Source of the DNA: Hyphodiscus hymeniophilus
Lineage: Eukaryota > Ascomycota > Leotiomycetes > Helotiales > Hyphodiscaceae
Direction of reading: 5' to 3'
Length of the DNA stretch: 64,000 nucleotides
NCBI GenBank assembly: GCA_016508695.1
Contig: VNKQ01000008.1
Location: 620,001-684,000 of the forward strand
Position 1 is the first letter of the stretch, and every line of letters starts with the position of its first letter. Below are positions 34,866 through 46,660 of the stretch, one piece after another. The translations under genes were made by a program, and so were the position numbers. The notes beneath the pieces are model-generated. The model did no database searches, was not told where the DNA came from, and saw only the letters and a list, made by a program, of their open reading frames with translations.

Positions 34866-37260
34866 TCAATGCCCTCGTGATGATCCCGCGGCGGATCTGC
34901 TCATGCTCCGCTCCGGCCCATTGGCATTATATCGAGGCGAGATTGAATCGAAATCGTAATTCTTAAGAGTCTGCTCATACTTCGCACTCTTCATGAACTT
35001 GGGAACGGAGTCCTGGGACTAGTCAGAAAGACGCAACGCACATGGGAGACTTATTGACTTACGCTAGCCATGAGCTTAAAAACCGAGGTCTGAGCCTCCT
35101 CGAAAAGCGCTGTGACCTCCTTCAGACTCTCGATCATTGCAGCATCCTGTCCTACGGCCTTGGTCATCCTCGTTGCGAGTTGGTTTCGCAGCAAATGATC
35201 GATATTGAGTTCGCATGGAGAGCCAGGGGCTAGGAAAGCATTGTAGATACCGTAGGCGGACGCCATGGTCTCCTTGACAGAGTCGAGACTATTTAATCCG
35301 GCTGTTGAGGAATTGCTCTTAGTTCTTGGAGCATTGGATTTAATAGCAGCTCTACATGACTTGAGAAATTCGTCCACGTCCAAATAGAAAGACAGATTTT
35401 CTTCACAATGAGTGTCTCGCAAGTTCTCGCGGAAAAGTAGGCGCAGCGCAGCATCGTTCAAGATCTTATCCAGCTTTTGCGTGTTGGAATCGCGAGAAAC
35501 ACCTGCTCTTGGTACACCACTGACTGAGCTTGCTCCTTCACTCTCCGAGGTTCGTTCTCTAGAAGTCATGTTAATGACATCCTTGCCCTTCTGCGTCAGC
35601 TGATAGATCGCATGCTTGGTTGGCTGGAACTTCATTTCCCTTATCTTGTCCGTGTTGTGCCAGATACGCCCGATCAGATTGAACGCACCAAATCAACTCT
35701 TGCTCGAGGAAAAGCGATGCGACTTCAGTCGTTTCTCTCTTGTCCACAGTTGTGCAACAATCCATCAACCAATCCGTGGTCGCCTTTCCCGTGAAAGTTT
35801 GGTACACGGTACGAGGGGGAGATCCGACTTTACGCTCGCTCGCCATTCTAACACCAGCAATTCCATCCTTGTACTCGCTCAATGAGTCCGAATCCGCGGA
35901 GCTGGTGCTGTTCTTAATGTTGGGGCCGTTTTGACCAACAAACCGCCGAAAGATGACCTCAATTGTGCTACGATCCGACGACAGCTTATCGGTTGCAGAA
36001 TCTCTTTCGAGAATGACAAGTTGCATGGTATTTCTAGGAGAATTCACCACCTCTGTCACATGCTTTTGTTGAATGCCGTTCTTCGAGCAGAATCTTTCCA
36101 ACACATGGATGCCTTTCGGCGTCAATTGCCACACCGTGCCCTTCATGGTGAACTCCTTCGCTTGCTTCCCATCTGCAGATTCTATGAATCTTGCGTCCAA
36201 AAATCTTTGACAGACCGAGCGAGCCATTTCACGGGCCATAGAGAAGGTGGTGGTTGTAGTAGTGGTGACTATCCGCGAAGGATCCTTTGGGTCAGGCATA
36301 CGGTTGGATTGTGAGAATTTCAGAGATCCCAGATTGTTGATGGCCTCCTCCGACAGAAACGAATGGTCCACCCGACTCAATCTTACGCGGTGGGGAGCGA
36401 GCGGTAGACTGACGACCAACGTGGCAAACAAATCCTTAAAATCCTGCCCAGCCATTAGTTTTTTTGGACATAATACTGTTTCATTTGCTGCTTACTCGTG
36501 TGAATGGCCTATCATCCGATGTCATGCGCAATAAGCGCGAAGATGTTTGATGCATCTTCTTAGACTTCCTTCTCGGGACAAACGCGATCGGAGGCGGTGT
36601 ATCAGCCGCAGTGTCGGTGTATGCTTGCGATGGAGGGTATGTCTGGAGGAGTGACTGTCGTTGACTCAAGGGCGAGGCTGAATATGTAGGATCTGACCTC
36701 GAAGCTGTAGATGGTGACAAGAATGTAGCGCTCGAGTCTTGCCGTTGATCGGTTGCTCGACCTGAATTGGCAGATCCCGGGAGGGTGTGACTATTGTTTG
36801 GGGAGCTCGTACGAGAACTCTGCGCGCTCCGATACAGACTGCTCGATGAGTGTCGGGAACGAATCGAGGGTTCGGAGAAGCTCGCAATTGCATTCGTAGC
36901 TTTGTCCTTTGCCAATGCCGCCAATGTCAACAGCGCAGTCCGATTCTGCCTTGATAAGATGGTGGATTGAGTGGATTGCCGGTGTTTATGATTTATACTT
37001 GGTCGATTCAAGGTATTGGTTAAGGATGATTCGAGAGTAGCGGTGTCAGGTAAGGCAGGTGCGTTGTGTCCGGTACTTGCTTCCCTACCAGGACTAATTC
37101 GAGTGGAAGCCGTGGAAGCAGTGGAAGCGTGGTGGTGTGTGTGGTGAAGATGTTGATCAGAGACGGCCACAAGGGTAGCGGATATGTTGGAAGAGTGAGG
37201 AATCGGGTCGGAGGTCGTCGTTGTCGATGAAGTGGATGGCGAAGATTGGGTGACGGCCAT
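34866..37260 (-). CDS. flbA: FlbA/Sst2-type regulator of G-protein signalling (DEP-DEP-RGS)
   Basis: Model: exons 37260-36496, 36443-35689, 35639-35063 and 35012-34866, giving 747 residues. FlbA-type proteins accelerate GTP hydrolysis by a Galpha subunit (FadA in Aspergillus) and switch growth to conidiation. Residues 1-250 are Ser/Thr-rich; then two DEP regions (FKDLFATLVVSLPLAPHRV ... and TFTGKATTDWLMDCCTTVD); the RGS box follows (LRLLFRENLRDTHCEENL, YGIYNAFLAPGSPCELNI). The third junction is doubtful: in the upstream frame the family-like ELIWCVQSDRAYLAQ continues to about 35635, while FQPTKHAIYQLTQKGKDV is in the next frame. A 49-nt GTGCGT...ATAAG intron (35640-35688) closes the frame but would delete conserved DEP residues. 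Either that intron, a one-base insertion near 35634, or an assembly error applies. Confidence 0.8.
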
Positions 37261-37588
37261 CTAAGGACTTTCTTTCCTCTTAGCTCGAATTGGGAGCGGG
37301 GGGGAGAGAAGGGGGGGAGGGATGGGAGTGGGAACGTATTACGGCAGCGAAAGACGAGATCCCAGAGATGGAAGAGTAGTTAGATCGGAAAAGGTAAGGG
37401 TAAGGAAGTAAGGGCAGGCAGGTAGACGGGCAAGCAGGTAAATAATGCTGACTCTGAGTCGTCGGTGGTGGACTGGGTGGTGCAAGGTGTATCCGTACGG
37501 GGTGAGTGAGATTTCCTACTTGCCCAATGCCCTATCCGTAGTCAGTGAACAGTGACCAGTGATCGGTGACTAGTGTCCAGTGTCCACG

Positions 37589-37606
37589 CACACACACACA
37601 CACACA
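37589..37606. repeat. CA dinucleotide microsatellite
   Basis: Nine CA units directly after a run of imperfect CAGTGWC heptamers. It lies about 330 bases upstream of the RGS gene start codon. Confidence 0.9.
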
Positions 37607-37934
37607 GAGAGTGTCAGAGGCAGCAAGGCAGCGAGGGGCTTCGATGATCCACTCGTGGGAGCGCCGTTTGGGTAGGGGGCATCTCTGGGAGTTCTCTGGA
37701 CTACTGGAGTAGTGGAGGGTGCAGAGTAGAGTGGTCTTCTGACGGGCGAGGGGAGGGTTAGGTTAGGAGAGGGGGCTTCTGCGAGAGCTGCCGCTAATGC
37801 ACTCAGAGATCGACTCTCGTGGCAGACAGGGATGGAGGGATGGAAGGATGGAAGACAACCCTGTAACCAGCCTGCCAGGTGAGGTGTGGCACCGTGTGGG
37901 CTGGGATTCTTGGGCGACAGCGTGGGACCCCTGT

Positions 37935-37968
37935 AGGTGGAAGGTGGAAGGTGGAAGGTGGAAGGTGG
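37935..37968. repeat. Tandem GGTGGAA heptamer repeat
   Basis: About four and a half perfect copies of the 7-bp unit GGTGGAA. The unit length keeps no coding relevance here; it is one of several simple repeats upstream of the RGS gene. Confidence 0.9.
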
Positions 37969-38030
37969 ACACGACTACGGTAGCGGATGAGGGGTTTTAT
38001 GAGGGACTTACTGTAATAACTTATAAGGTA

Positions 38031-38066
38031 CCTTAATAGGCTTAATAAGGTACCTACCTATTAAGG
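38031..38066. repeat. Short inverted repeat CCTTAATAGG / CCTATTAAGG
   Basis: A perfect 10-bp inverted repeat (38031-38040 and 38057-38066) separated by 16 bases, with AAGGTACC present on both sides (AAGGTACCTT at 38026-38035 is itself a palindrome). It could form a cruciform or be a dimeric protein site; no function is known. Confidence 0.8.
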
Positions 38067-41000
38067 TTGTCAATGGGGGGAAGAGAGAGGAGAGAGAGAG
38101 CCCAATCCCCTGTCTTGCTGCCATGACTGACACCATACGGAGGTAGAAGGATAAGGCAGGTAGGCACTGTAGGCCCTGTAGGTACTGCATTCAGTTGTGC
38201 CATTTACCTCCGTACGAATTGTAGCGACCTGTTTCAGCCCCGTCGAAGCCTGTAGAAGCCTCTGGAAGCACTGTCGAAGCCTGAAAAGCACCTACAGCCG
38301 AAAGCCAAGTTCAAAGCCCAGAAAGAAGCCTTCACTACGAAGATCCCCCACCCACAAGCAAAGCCCAGGCCCCTTGTACCCGTACCTGGATGGTGCTGGT
38401 ACAGCCTGAGACACCCCAGGGCACACCCACACCCAAGTTCCCAAAACGGCACTCCTCTGTGAAACAGGCGATGAGCTCAGTAGTCTCGCCTCCCCTCCCA
38501 ATACGCATTAAGAAATCCGAGGAGATGAATTAGATAATTAGATGCCACCATATACTTAACTTGGTAGCAACACTCACATGTCTTGGACGAACACAGTCAA
38601 CTCAGTCCGTGTTCAGCAAATTTCGGCAACTGTAGCTAGGCCACACTCACGTGGAGGAGTATTATGATAGGGGAAGGCATACCATGTTCTGACAAAGGGG
38701 CCCGCCCACACACCATCTCGTCTGATTTCAGTGAATAAGTGGCTTATTGGCCACTGCCGGAGCTTGAACTCCTGGCTATTGCCTCTGTTTCCGTTGTTGT
38801 CGACTTCTCCAGAATTATCGACTGGAAGGGACTGGGTTTCAAACTTTCAAGTGGCCGCTCTTAGAGGTGCGTATCTGGGTGTATGGTGCCATCTATTTTC
38901 AGCCCAAGTCAGCCTCTCGGGATATCTTGTCTGACCATGCTGTCTTTCTTAAAGATGCTGCACCACTCCATCCGACGGTCTGATTAAAGTGCAACACCAT
39001 ATGCTTTGGAGGGTGGGCCAGGTCTTCTTCCAGCAGTATGAATTCCGGGATACTGTATCATGACGAGGATGATTCTCGGCAGAAGTCAACACAAGTGTCA
39101 GTCATGCCTAGCGGGCTCCTGCATTAAACAGAACCATGGCCTTTCTTTTGACGCCTCTTGATGCTTGAATCTCCGCATCTCATACTATTTTACCCAGATT
39201 TCATCGGGAAGGTTTAGATTAGGAGGGAGGACAAGGAAACGCTCGCCTACCTCGCTTCGCTCACTATTCGGACATTCTGCACGTCGCCGTCACCGAGCGA
39301 TTGAATCGAGATTCGAGATTGAAAGAGGGTGATGCTCAATTTTGCAGTCTGCGCCGTGAACCTCACTGCACCAGCTGTCCGTAGGGGTCGGTGTCAGCAG
39401 CTTCTGTTTCGTCCAATGCTCTCGCGAAATATTATTAGACACGGGACCAGAGTCATGTTCCACCGTGAAGCTGAAAACAAGATGACATGGTATCGATCCC
39501 AGCCCAGCTCCGGTGGAAGATGGAGTCTGTCGATCTCCATCCTTCCAATATCATTCTAGAAGAAAGGGGAGCCCAATGAGAGGTGGGATTTCGGATGGCA
39601 TGAAAGTCTATTACCTCCGTGGAAGGTAGATGGTGTGGTGTCCCAAATCATCCTGCTGTTTGTGCCAGGTAAAGGGGGCTTCTCTTGCTCGAAGAAGCAG
39701 CTGCAAGTCATGCCACGAGGCATTCAGCTGTCTGGTGATCCTTGTCCTTTGACGGCGAGTGTTTCGACTCTCGCTGATAGTAAGGTCGGCCCTGTCAGGA
39801 TCGACGCCAGTGCCAGCAAGTCGGAGTCAGGGAGTGGACTGGCGAGGAAGCTTGCGAAATATGCAATTTCGAGAATTAAGACGACGGGCCACACTGCTTC
39901 CAGGGGCTTTCCACATTCGGCTCGTCAAATTCACAGGCCAGCCAGCGTAGAAACCACATCTCAGCGACCTTGAGTCGTCAAAATCCAGACTAATGTACAT
40001 TTGGATAGGTGCATCGACAACGCTTCCCGATGGTGCACAGACTGAGTGTTTGATGCAACGGCTGGAGGCACATTTGGGCTCGTTTTCTCATAGGATAGAC
40101 GCTGGGTTATCCATCGCAAATTCGCAATGTACTATAGCGTTTGCTTTCAATTGGAAGAATAGGAAGCCGTTGCAGCTCCTTGACTCCTCTCATCATCTTA
40201 CCTCTTTGATCACTCCCCACATGCTGCCAGCGTCATAGAGATGCGGCATTTACTCATCATGCTCACATATGATCGATTCTTGACCGCTATATCGTAAGTG
40301 ATACAAATGGCAACCCCATTGCTGGACCGGTGAAGAGATCCGAGATATTACTGGTCACAATACGGTCCAGAAGTGGAGTGAACTTTTGGATCTTCACGAA
40401 CACGGCTCCGCATCGCTGAGAAAGCAATGCATGAACGGCCGTTGCACGCACGTGTACACAGCACGGGTAACCTTTTCCTTTTCGACTGGCGAGGCCTGAT
40501 ACTGTTATTCCCGGTGTAGTTCCACGTGCTCCCTCTCTACTTTCTGTAATAAGCAGCAGTAGATCTCCAGAGACTGTCTGGTTGTCAGCATCACAGGCAA
40601 TTCGAATCGGATACGTATCTAGCTTGTCCCTATCTTCTACGTTCGTACGCACGGAATAGAGTCCTCTGCCCTAGGCGGTGGAGTAAAAGCAGCACTCCCA
40701 ACGGTCGAAAAACGCCCCGGCCTCCCACGTTTTCTCCTCAGATGCCTATGCGGAAGCAGGTAAGACCTTGCCGCATTCACGTCGGACAACGTCAAGACCA
40801 CGCGTGAACTGGGATTCTTAGCGTCTTCTTAATCACAAGGCCACAAGGTGAACGGTGTGGCAAAAGCCGTGCCTCTTGGCCAAGCTTAGCTACAGCATTG
40901 CTTCAAGCATGACCCTGAGGAAGGGGTATCGGTCTTCTCCGCGGAAATCGGCCTGGGGTGCCCCTTTCCTTTGTCCAAATACCCTACGAGAATGGCATCC

Positions 41001-43280
41001 TAAAAACCCATTAGGAGCTATTAGGATGGACATTGTAAAGGGAGGAGGCTCGCTACTTTGATTTTTCTGATTGACTTACGATCCGGGACTAGCAGAATTA
41101 ACGACCCTTGAGTTCGTTCAAGTGACGATCTTGGAGATGTTGTAAATTAAATTACTTTCGTACCATCGAAGAGATTCATGTCTCAGCCTTGCGAGGTACC
41201 GAGGCAGCCATCAAATTGCCTTTTTTAATCTGTTATTCCTGTCCCGTAGTATATCATTTCATACCTCGCAAATGTCCCATAATTTTACTTACGGAGGACT
41301 TCACAAGGTATTTCACCCAAGCGAGCCAGAAGTCACAAGCTTCCAAGTTCCCTTCCAAGTTCCAACCTCCCGATGGGGATAAAACGTACCAGGAACCCTG
41401 AAACATGTTCTCATGTCCATGCTACTCCAAGCGCTGGCATGGAATGGTATGGAAAACGTTGTCCAATCCACCCCTCGAAGAGAGACGAAACACGACCCGA
41501 CTACGATCCCAGTCTGCCGTGCGGCCCGCCTTCTCGAATCCTTTGAAACGACCTGCTTTATGGCGACTGTCCTTATACTCGCGTGATCTGATTCTGCGAA
41601 TGTGCGATCATCGGTATTTCGGGAGTTCGTATACAGTAAAGGAATCTAATCTCCGATCAGATCTACCCAAAGTACAACCCTACCTTTACCTCATCACCTC
41701 CTTTGACGGGCATAACCCCCATGCCACGTCACATTGTTCGCCTCCCAGAGAACCGTATTCACTGGCTGGATAATCTCCGAAGATAAATTAAATCGATCGA
41801 GCCAACCTTCCAAATTCGTTCCAGAATATTTCCAGAACGTCTCATCTCCTTCTCCCGCCCTGCGTCAGGGGAACCTCAGGGGGCAGTGGGCGGCACACGA
41901 CTGACTCCCTTGTGGACATCCCCTATGCAATTTGCAGAACTCCCCGATCGCTTCAGCCTCGTAAGTCTGTTTCGGCCCTCTTGCCCGATATGCTGCCACC
42001 AGCAACCCCCGTAGAGACCCTGCCCGGCATCCCGACCTTGAACCATGTCTTCTCCTAGGCCGTCACCGCAAAATCCTCGTCGCGACTCCCGAGTCCCGAT
42101 GTGACCGTCGGGGATATCTCTGCACGTCCACCCTCGTCACACGAGAAAAAGACAGATGTGTCCAGATTTCAGCCTTACGGCATCATTCTCTCCCGCGAAG
42201 ATCATGTGTAACGAGACTAGGGTACCTCATGTCCAGAGGGCTCGGCTCGTACGTTGGAGAGAGAGCACGAGGAGGGTAAGCGCGATAGACGCCGTGTGTT
42301 CAGTCATATGGTATTTCTTTTTCTCGTCAGTAAGGCCTCGTTTGCATCGGCAGGAACCGTGACCGCAAAAACGTCTAGAGTTTTGACTGTGCGCGGTCCC
42401 ATCCGTAAAGTTGCTGTGGTGGAAAATACATCACCCGTGACTGGCCAGCGATTGATTCCACACATTCGGTCTCGACGGCGTGGGCAACTGCATAAGAGGT
42501 GGGGGTCGGGAGGGAGATTGCAGCAACCCTGGGTGTACTTCGGCAAGCTCACGGAAAGCCACGAGGGGGAGTGACACGGCGTTTGTTGGCAGTAGTGCTG
42601 GGCCTCATGTTGTGAGCCGATAAAATCCCGGGTTGCCACGAGGTTGCGCTATGGCACGACCTACAGTGAGTCAGTCAGTCCGTCCATCAACCATTAGAAT
42701 ACCCAGATCGCGGTGGAGCCAAGGATGTGGAGATAGAGTTTCGTGGCATTGCAGATTGCAGGTTTGTGTCAATCAGTATTCAGTAGGGCATCCTGTGTAA
42801 GATAATTATAGAGCATTTTGTGAGTCTAAAACCATTGCTTTAGCAGCATTCACAGGGTTGGTTTCGAAAGATCTCTGCTACAACCCCCCATCTTGGAAGA
42901 GAGATCACGATCGTCAGACGCACCTTCTAGAACGTTTCGTCCACTATTAATCTTACGATGGAGCATGAGTATGTCTTGACTCCAACGTCATCCGAAGGTT
43001 ATGCGACAAACATTCAGGGATTCATGATCTCGGCCTCGCCGTGTAGCTTCTCGCGATAATAGTAGCTTGAAAAAAGTGCCTTTCGGCTAGGAATTTTTCC
43101 ACATGCGCTACGCCGAGGCATCGGAGCGAAGTTGCCTCATACGGATGAATGCTCTATGAACTTTACTCTGTCGCAGGTTTTCACGCCAAATTCGTTTGCT
43201 CATTACCATACGCCTTGAAATCCACACCGCCAGAATGCATTTCCTCATTAGGATTCTGTGACCAGCAAAACGTCTCATAA

Positions 43281-44603
43281 TCAAACATTCATGGGCCCCG
43301 AGTCTCTTCTCCATCCCTTACTTCTCATGTTATCCTCAATCGACTTCCAGATTCCCTCCACAACCTCTCTATCTCGCCATCTACTTGCTGGGCCAGTTCC
43401 AATGTTGTACTTGTCGATCTGAGCAGACAGAACGCCTCTTCCCCATCCTTTCACAGTGTCTGGAGGATGTTCACCTCGCCATCCTACATACACTCCCAAC
43501 GTTTGTCTGAAAAGCTCAATGGGCTGCTGCCACTTGTAGCTCTTGAATTGCCAGACTTGTCCCGTAGTGAAGACCGCGACCACACGCGACCAATATTCAG
43601 GCTTGAATTGCTCGGGTGTGTCCACAATGATGAAGCGGATGGGGCGTGCAGTATCAATTGAAGGTAGTAGACGTTCCATGTGTAAGATTGAGGCAGACGA
43701 GCTAGACCCTGAGCTCGAGGAATCCGCGGGAATGTAGACGCCAGCTTCAAGAAAGGACTTGATATTCGACATGCGCAGTAAAGAGGAAGCCGAAGGCGAG
43801 AGGAGAATGATAGGGTCAGGTCTCCGCGCAGGAGTTTTCGGATTATGTGCCAAAGCCGGGTTGTTCGCGAGATTCTGAGCGGCTGCATGTTGTGATTTCC
43901 GTGCATTGAAAGGAGCTGCGAGCTTTCGCACATGTGAGAAGTCCTAAAAACGTCAGAATGCTACCGTATAGATTCACTATCTGCCACTTACCGTGGGCTT
44001 GATACCCCTCAACACGCTGTTCCTATCGCCCATTTTTCTCTCCCCATTATAGATCTCTGCCAGGCGCGGGTCAATAGTCTTCCCCCTCCCAGCAGCACCA
44101 CTCGTCACAGGCGCGATTCCTCCTTTAGCTCCAGATGCCACTTGCGCAGAAGCAGCTGCGCTCAATGTATCAGAAGCCAATGGCTTGACGTATTCAGACT
44201 CCTCAGATGCACCCTCCAGCCACGTAATCAGATCCAGTCTCTCAACAAATGCAAGATTCTGCACCTCTCCTCCCGCACCACCCTCTGCTGCCAACTCCGC
44301 ATTTAAGGATATGGCGGAGGCATTGTATTCGGGGATAGCAGTCTCTCTCTTAAGCCACGCGAAATAGATGCTTCGGAGATCCACAGGTTTGTTGGAGGAT
44401 ATGAAGCGCGTCGGAGCAGTGAGAGGGATGGAGACTTGGACCGGCGCAGTGAATTGAAGGAAGCTTGCTGTTGCCAAGCTGAGATCGACGGAGGATGCTG
44501 AAGAGGCATCTTCAGCTTTGGTTGGTATGCAGGGGCTTTCCGAAGCTATTGATTGTCGCAATAGTAGGAGAGCGTCGTGCGGAATAGCATCTGATGAGGC
44601 CAT
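43281..44603 (-). CDS. CDC73: Paf1 complex subunit Cdc73 (parafibromin)
   Basis: Two exons, 44603-43992 and 43943-43281, joined phase 0 (GIKPT to DFSHVRK), giving 424 residues. Cdc73 belongs to the Paf1 complex that travels with RNA polymerase II and supports histone modification and elongation. The N-terminal part shows the family opening (DALLLLRQSIASESP), the middle has KTIDPRLAEIYNGERKMGDRNS, and the C-terminal Ras-like domain is clear (PIRFIIVDTPEQFKPEYW, then RVVAVFTTGQVWQFKSYKW, then GWRGEHPPDTVKGWG). The start at MASSDAIPHD is preferred to the ATG 11 codons upstream by comparison with the usual short N-terminus. A CACGTG box lies about 110 bases upstream (near 44716). Confidence 0.93.
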
Positions 44604-44856
44604 CGTCCTGGTGGATGTAATGCAAAGGACTCTCACGCATGCTGGGAGACTTCGGGATGGACAAAGGATTTATACGGCGACCGGGATAGTTGCACTTTAT
44701 GTCACACACGACTTCACGTGGCACAGGGACGACTTTTCTCATAAGATAAAGTTTCCTCTGCCAAAAGCTCTTATGACATCGTACCCGTCAAGAAAAAAGG
44801 TGATCATTGAATTCTTGAGTAACTGCAAGCTTAGAGAACATTGAATAACCTCAGTC

Positions 44857-46660
44857 TTATTGCCTGTACCAGCCATCTTCATGAGGATCATAAGTATCAT
44901 AATGATAAGAATCAGAAGAATCATCGCCTCTACTTCCTCGTAGGCTGCTACTCCCCCTTCGGCCATGATATGCGCATATCCCAAGCCCTTGACTCTTGTG
45001 CATCGAATTCCTTGGGCATAGCGGACTATTTGGCAGATGCTCTGGGGGTAAGCTCATCTCGAGCGCAAATTGTTGTCGTTTAGCTAGATCGTGGCGTGCC
45101 GCCTCTCTCGCTGCAAGCTCTTCCCTCTTCCACCAATCTGGAGAACTCCTGGGCTCTCTGGTTGGCAAATTTCGTGCAGGAAAGGCTCCGGTACTGAAGC
45201 CTGATGAACTCCCTCCCGATGTTGCCTCCTCGGTTGCTGTGGAAGTCGAGTTGAAAAAGAGACCCTGCGATTGGAGTTTTGGGCTGCTTTGTGCAGACAT
45301 TGGCGGTGTTCTGACTCTTCTAGCCTCCTGGTGGTAATATAATCAGCTGTCTAGGCCCTTTTAATGGACCCTCAATCTAACTGAGTCTACTTACAGATGG
45401 CAGAAATGTAGGTTGTCCAGGCTCAGATATCTCGACTATCAGATTGTTATTGTGATTTCAATGTAACTCGGTAGGGTCTTTGTTACCTTTCTCATAACTC
45501 AGTCCGGCATAGTCTTCATAGCTTGTCTCCACGGTTGGAGTTGCAGCCGGCGCAGGTGCCTTTCCCATCAAAAGTCTGTGGACGGAACTTGACACAGATA
45601 GTAATGACTCTTGAGATGTTTTGCGGTGCCAGGGGGCAAGTCCGAAGCGTCGACGAGGTCTACCATCAATTGATATAGGAGTCTGAGGAGTTTCGGACAC
45701 AGGATAGAAGCCATTTACCCGTCGCTCTCGCTGGTCTTGCAGTTGTTGGTCAAGATAATTACTGGTCCCTTCGAGGAGTAGTATCGTTCTTGTTGGGAAA
45801 GTTGCGAAGAATGTCGAGGCAGTGTCATGTGAGTACTTAAATGGTTAGCATACATATGTCACTCAAGCATTTGAGCTTACCAATCGTGGCCTATTGGGAA
45901 TTCCTATTCCAACTCCTCTCTTGACTTTGCAATATAACCCTTCAGGTTGTCCCGCTGGGGAAGTGAAGTGCGGATGCGTTGGGGAGACGTATGAAAGACC
46001 CTTTTTGATTCTGCTCCCTGGAGTGCTCGGGCTGATGACCTTATCGTCTGCTATGTGAGATGTTTGGGAAGAAGAACTATTAGAGGCATTCCTCTCTACG
46101 TTGATCTGTGATATGTCACTGTCTGAAGGCGTCATGCTTCCCTTCGCACTCGTGGGAGGTGGTGACTGGTTGCCTTGGCGCTCCAGGGGTTGTCGAAACC
46201 ATTTACGACTTTCTTTCTTTCTCACATGAGAACTCGACTTCTTCCGCTCAGCCCAGTAGCCTTCTGGAAACCAAACCCACTCAAATCCTTCCCTTGCAGG
46301 ACGAGGAGGATCTGCTGCATGCCGTGGAACCAACCCAGAGCTCGAAAGTTTTTCCCCGGGAACTTTCTCGTTCCAATCTACGACGTTCGGATGGAACTCC
46401 TTCCCAGTAGACAGAGGAGAGAATGCAGCCGAATTCAAGTCCTCGAGATTACTTGTGTTCGAGTCGCCTGACTGGTTTGTGAATCTGGTTTTTGTTGTAT
46501 CAAAACGTGGCGAGACCGCCTCAGAATCATCCAATTGTGAACTTTTGTGTGATCTTTGACGACGAAGGAAGGAAGAGGAATCACGTTTTACGGAGCTGCG
46601 CAGTGGTGGAGGCTCGAGACTCGACTCTTGCTCTGAGTCAGTCACGTTTTTGTCCTTCAT
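44857..46660 (-). CDS. Conserved fungal protein of unknown function
   Basis: Four exons (46660-45881, 45835-45487, 45435-45395, 45327-44857) join in consistent phases to 546 residues; exon 3 has only 41 nt. The protein is mostly disordered and rich in Ser, Pro, Arg and Lys. The clearest islands are EGFEWVWFPEGYWAERKK near residue 125, SYVSPTHPHFTSPAG followed by GLYCKVKRGVGIGIPNRP near residues 225-258, YSHDTASTFFATFPTRT at the start of exon 2, and APWHRKTSQESLLSVSSSV. I recall similar EGFEWVWFP-type proteins in other filamentous ascomycetes, all uncharacterised, but cannot attach a domain. No signal peptide or membrane span is visible. It shares a divergent-free head-to-tail layout with CDC73. 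Confidence 0.75.

Larger units (their letters stand above)
37261..43280. other. 6-kb gene-free region upstream of the RGS gene
   Basis: No frame here has recognisable motifs; the longest (39635-39973, 40287-40652, 41405-41773, 42254-42574) look random. The part nearest the RGS gene carries purine tracts (about 37295-37330), clustered CAGTGWC-like heptamers (about 37545-37585), a CA tract, a GGTGGAA tandem and an inverted repeat. Developmental regulators in filamentous fungi often have long leaders and distant control regions, so this may be regulatory sequence for the RGS gene; that is inference. The right end holds the 3' side of CDC73. Confidence 0.5.

Noticed and set aside
39635..42574. 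Several 100-codon frames in the large gap
   Set aside because: No motifs, no splice-consistent continuation, frames on both strands overlap; treated as chance.
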